Positions 32,188-32,459 of a DNA stretch of 32,459 nucleotides are shown in pieces. The number at the start of each line of letters is the position of its first letter. Within the stretch, counting starts at the first letter, position 1. Source of the stretch: Myxococcota bacterium (lineage in GTDB: Bacteria > Myxococcota_A > UBA9160 > UBA4427). The translations under genes and the position numbers were made by a program. Location: assembly GCA_029268645.1 (NCBI GenBank), contig JAQWNI010000088.1, forward strand, positions 1 through 32,459. Reading direction: 5' to 3'. The notes beneath the pieces were generated by a model. It was not told where the DNA came from and did no database searches. It saw nothing but the letters and a program-made list of their open reading frames with translations.

Positions 32188-32459
32188 ATGCTGTCTGGGG
32201 TTCAGTGCCTTTGGCTTTGCCTCCTCGTACTGACGCCCCTTCTCTTTTCGGGCCCTGCGGGTGCCCAGGAGAGGGCAGCCACGTTGGTCAGTCCAGCGTT
32301 CGACGCGGACGGCGACACCCCGTCGCAGGCTTTGTCGGGAACGGGTTCGCCCGCGCTCGCCTCGAGCCCATTCGCGACGCCCGCGCGCAACCTCTGGCTC
32401 GCCGATGGCCCCTACCCGATGTCGCATCACAACCCAGCGCAGACCGATGTTTCGACGGA
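32188..32459 (+). CDS. Secreted protein, N-terminal part (runs off the window)
   Basis: Ninety codons are visible and the frame is open to the end of the window. GGAGGTG lies just before the ATG at 32188, a strong ribosome site. The protein has a signal peptide ending at GPAGAQE (about residue 27), then a low-complexity Ala/Ser/Pro/Thr linker and NLWLADGPYPMSHHNPAQTD, which looks like the start of a folded domain. Its family cannot be told from this part. It follows repeat copy 4. Confidence 0.75.
   Translation, partial: MLSGVQCLWLCLLVLTPLLFSGPAGAQERAATLVSPAFDADGDTPSQALSGTGSPALASSPFATPARNLWLADGPYPMSHHNPAQTDVST

Overview
The window is GC-rich DNA from a Gram-negative bacterium. Outer-membrane barrels, Sec and Tat signal peptides, periplasmic c-type cytochromes, a tripartite TRAP transporter, a RegB/RegA-type redox two-component pair and PEP-CTERM sorted proteins all point to an envelope rich in redox proteins. 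The mix (thiolase, acyl-CoA dehydrogenase, phytanoyl-CoA dioxygenase, fused multi-TM/spermidine-synthase-like protein, Moco dehydrogenase) suits a delta-proteobacterial-grade or related environmental lineage such as Binatota or Myxococcota. That placement is inference; no rRNA or other phylogenetic marker is present.

Layout: (1) 1-2334, a TRAP dicarboxylate-type transporter operon (dctP end, dctQ, dctM), overlapping by ATGA. (2) 2469-2685, two tandem tRNA-Ser genes (GCT and GGA). (3) 2922-3782, a class I methyltransferase on the minus strand. (4) 9186 down to 4119, a minus-strand run: PEP-CTERM protein, PEP-CTERM-anchored diheme cytochrome c peroxidase-like protein, RegB-like kinase, RegA-like regulator. 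(5) 9497-10587, two tandem paralogous secreted proteins on the plus strand. (6) 14919 down to 10607, a tightly coupled minus-strand operon: TlpA-like thioredoxin, DUF4266 small lipoprotein, DUF3570-fusion outer-membrane protein, ApbE flavin transferase. (7) 15168-21939, lipid/CoA genes (thiolase on plus; PhyH dioxygenase and acyl-CoA dehydrogenase on minus) and a 998-aa fused multi-TM/spermidine-synthase-like protein. (8) 22145-22221, a tRNA-Arg with anticodon GCG. (9) 22420-25660, small lipoprotein, small membrane protein, secreted protein and cupin genes among gene-poor DNA holding a direct repeat. (10) 25946-30283, a periplasmic molybdenum hydroxylase operon (Tat-exported large subunit, 2Fe-2S subunit, diheme cytochrome c), divergent from an OprB-like porin (30508-32016). 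(11) 32188 onward, the start of another secreted protein.

The most interesting system is region 6. ApbE covalently attaches FMN to Thr/Ser in SGAT-type motifs, and the neighbouring DUF3570 barrel carries an SGAT at residues 115-118 and a DGVSGAT at 136-142 just after its signal region. I predict the barrel is itself the flavinylation substrate, with the Cys-tailed DUF4266 lipoprotein and the thioredoxin as partners. A second notable signal is a 47-bp direct repeat (near-identical at 23458 and 24988, with 23-bp and 15-bp core copies at 25638 and 32077). All four copies have the same orientation and lie between gene modules, directly flanking the cupin gene and, at larger scale, the Moco-dehydrogenase/porin module.
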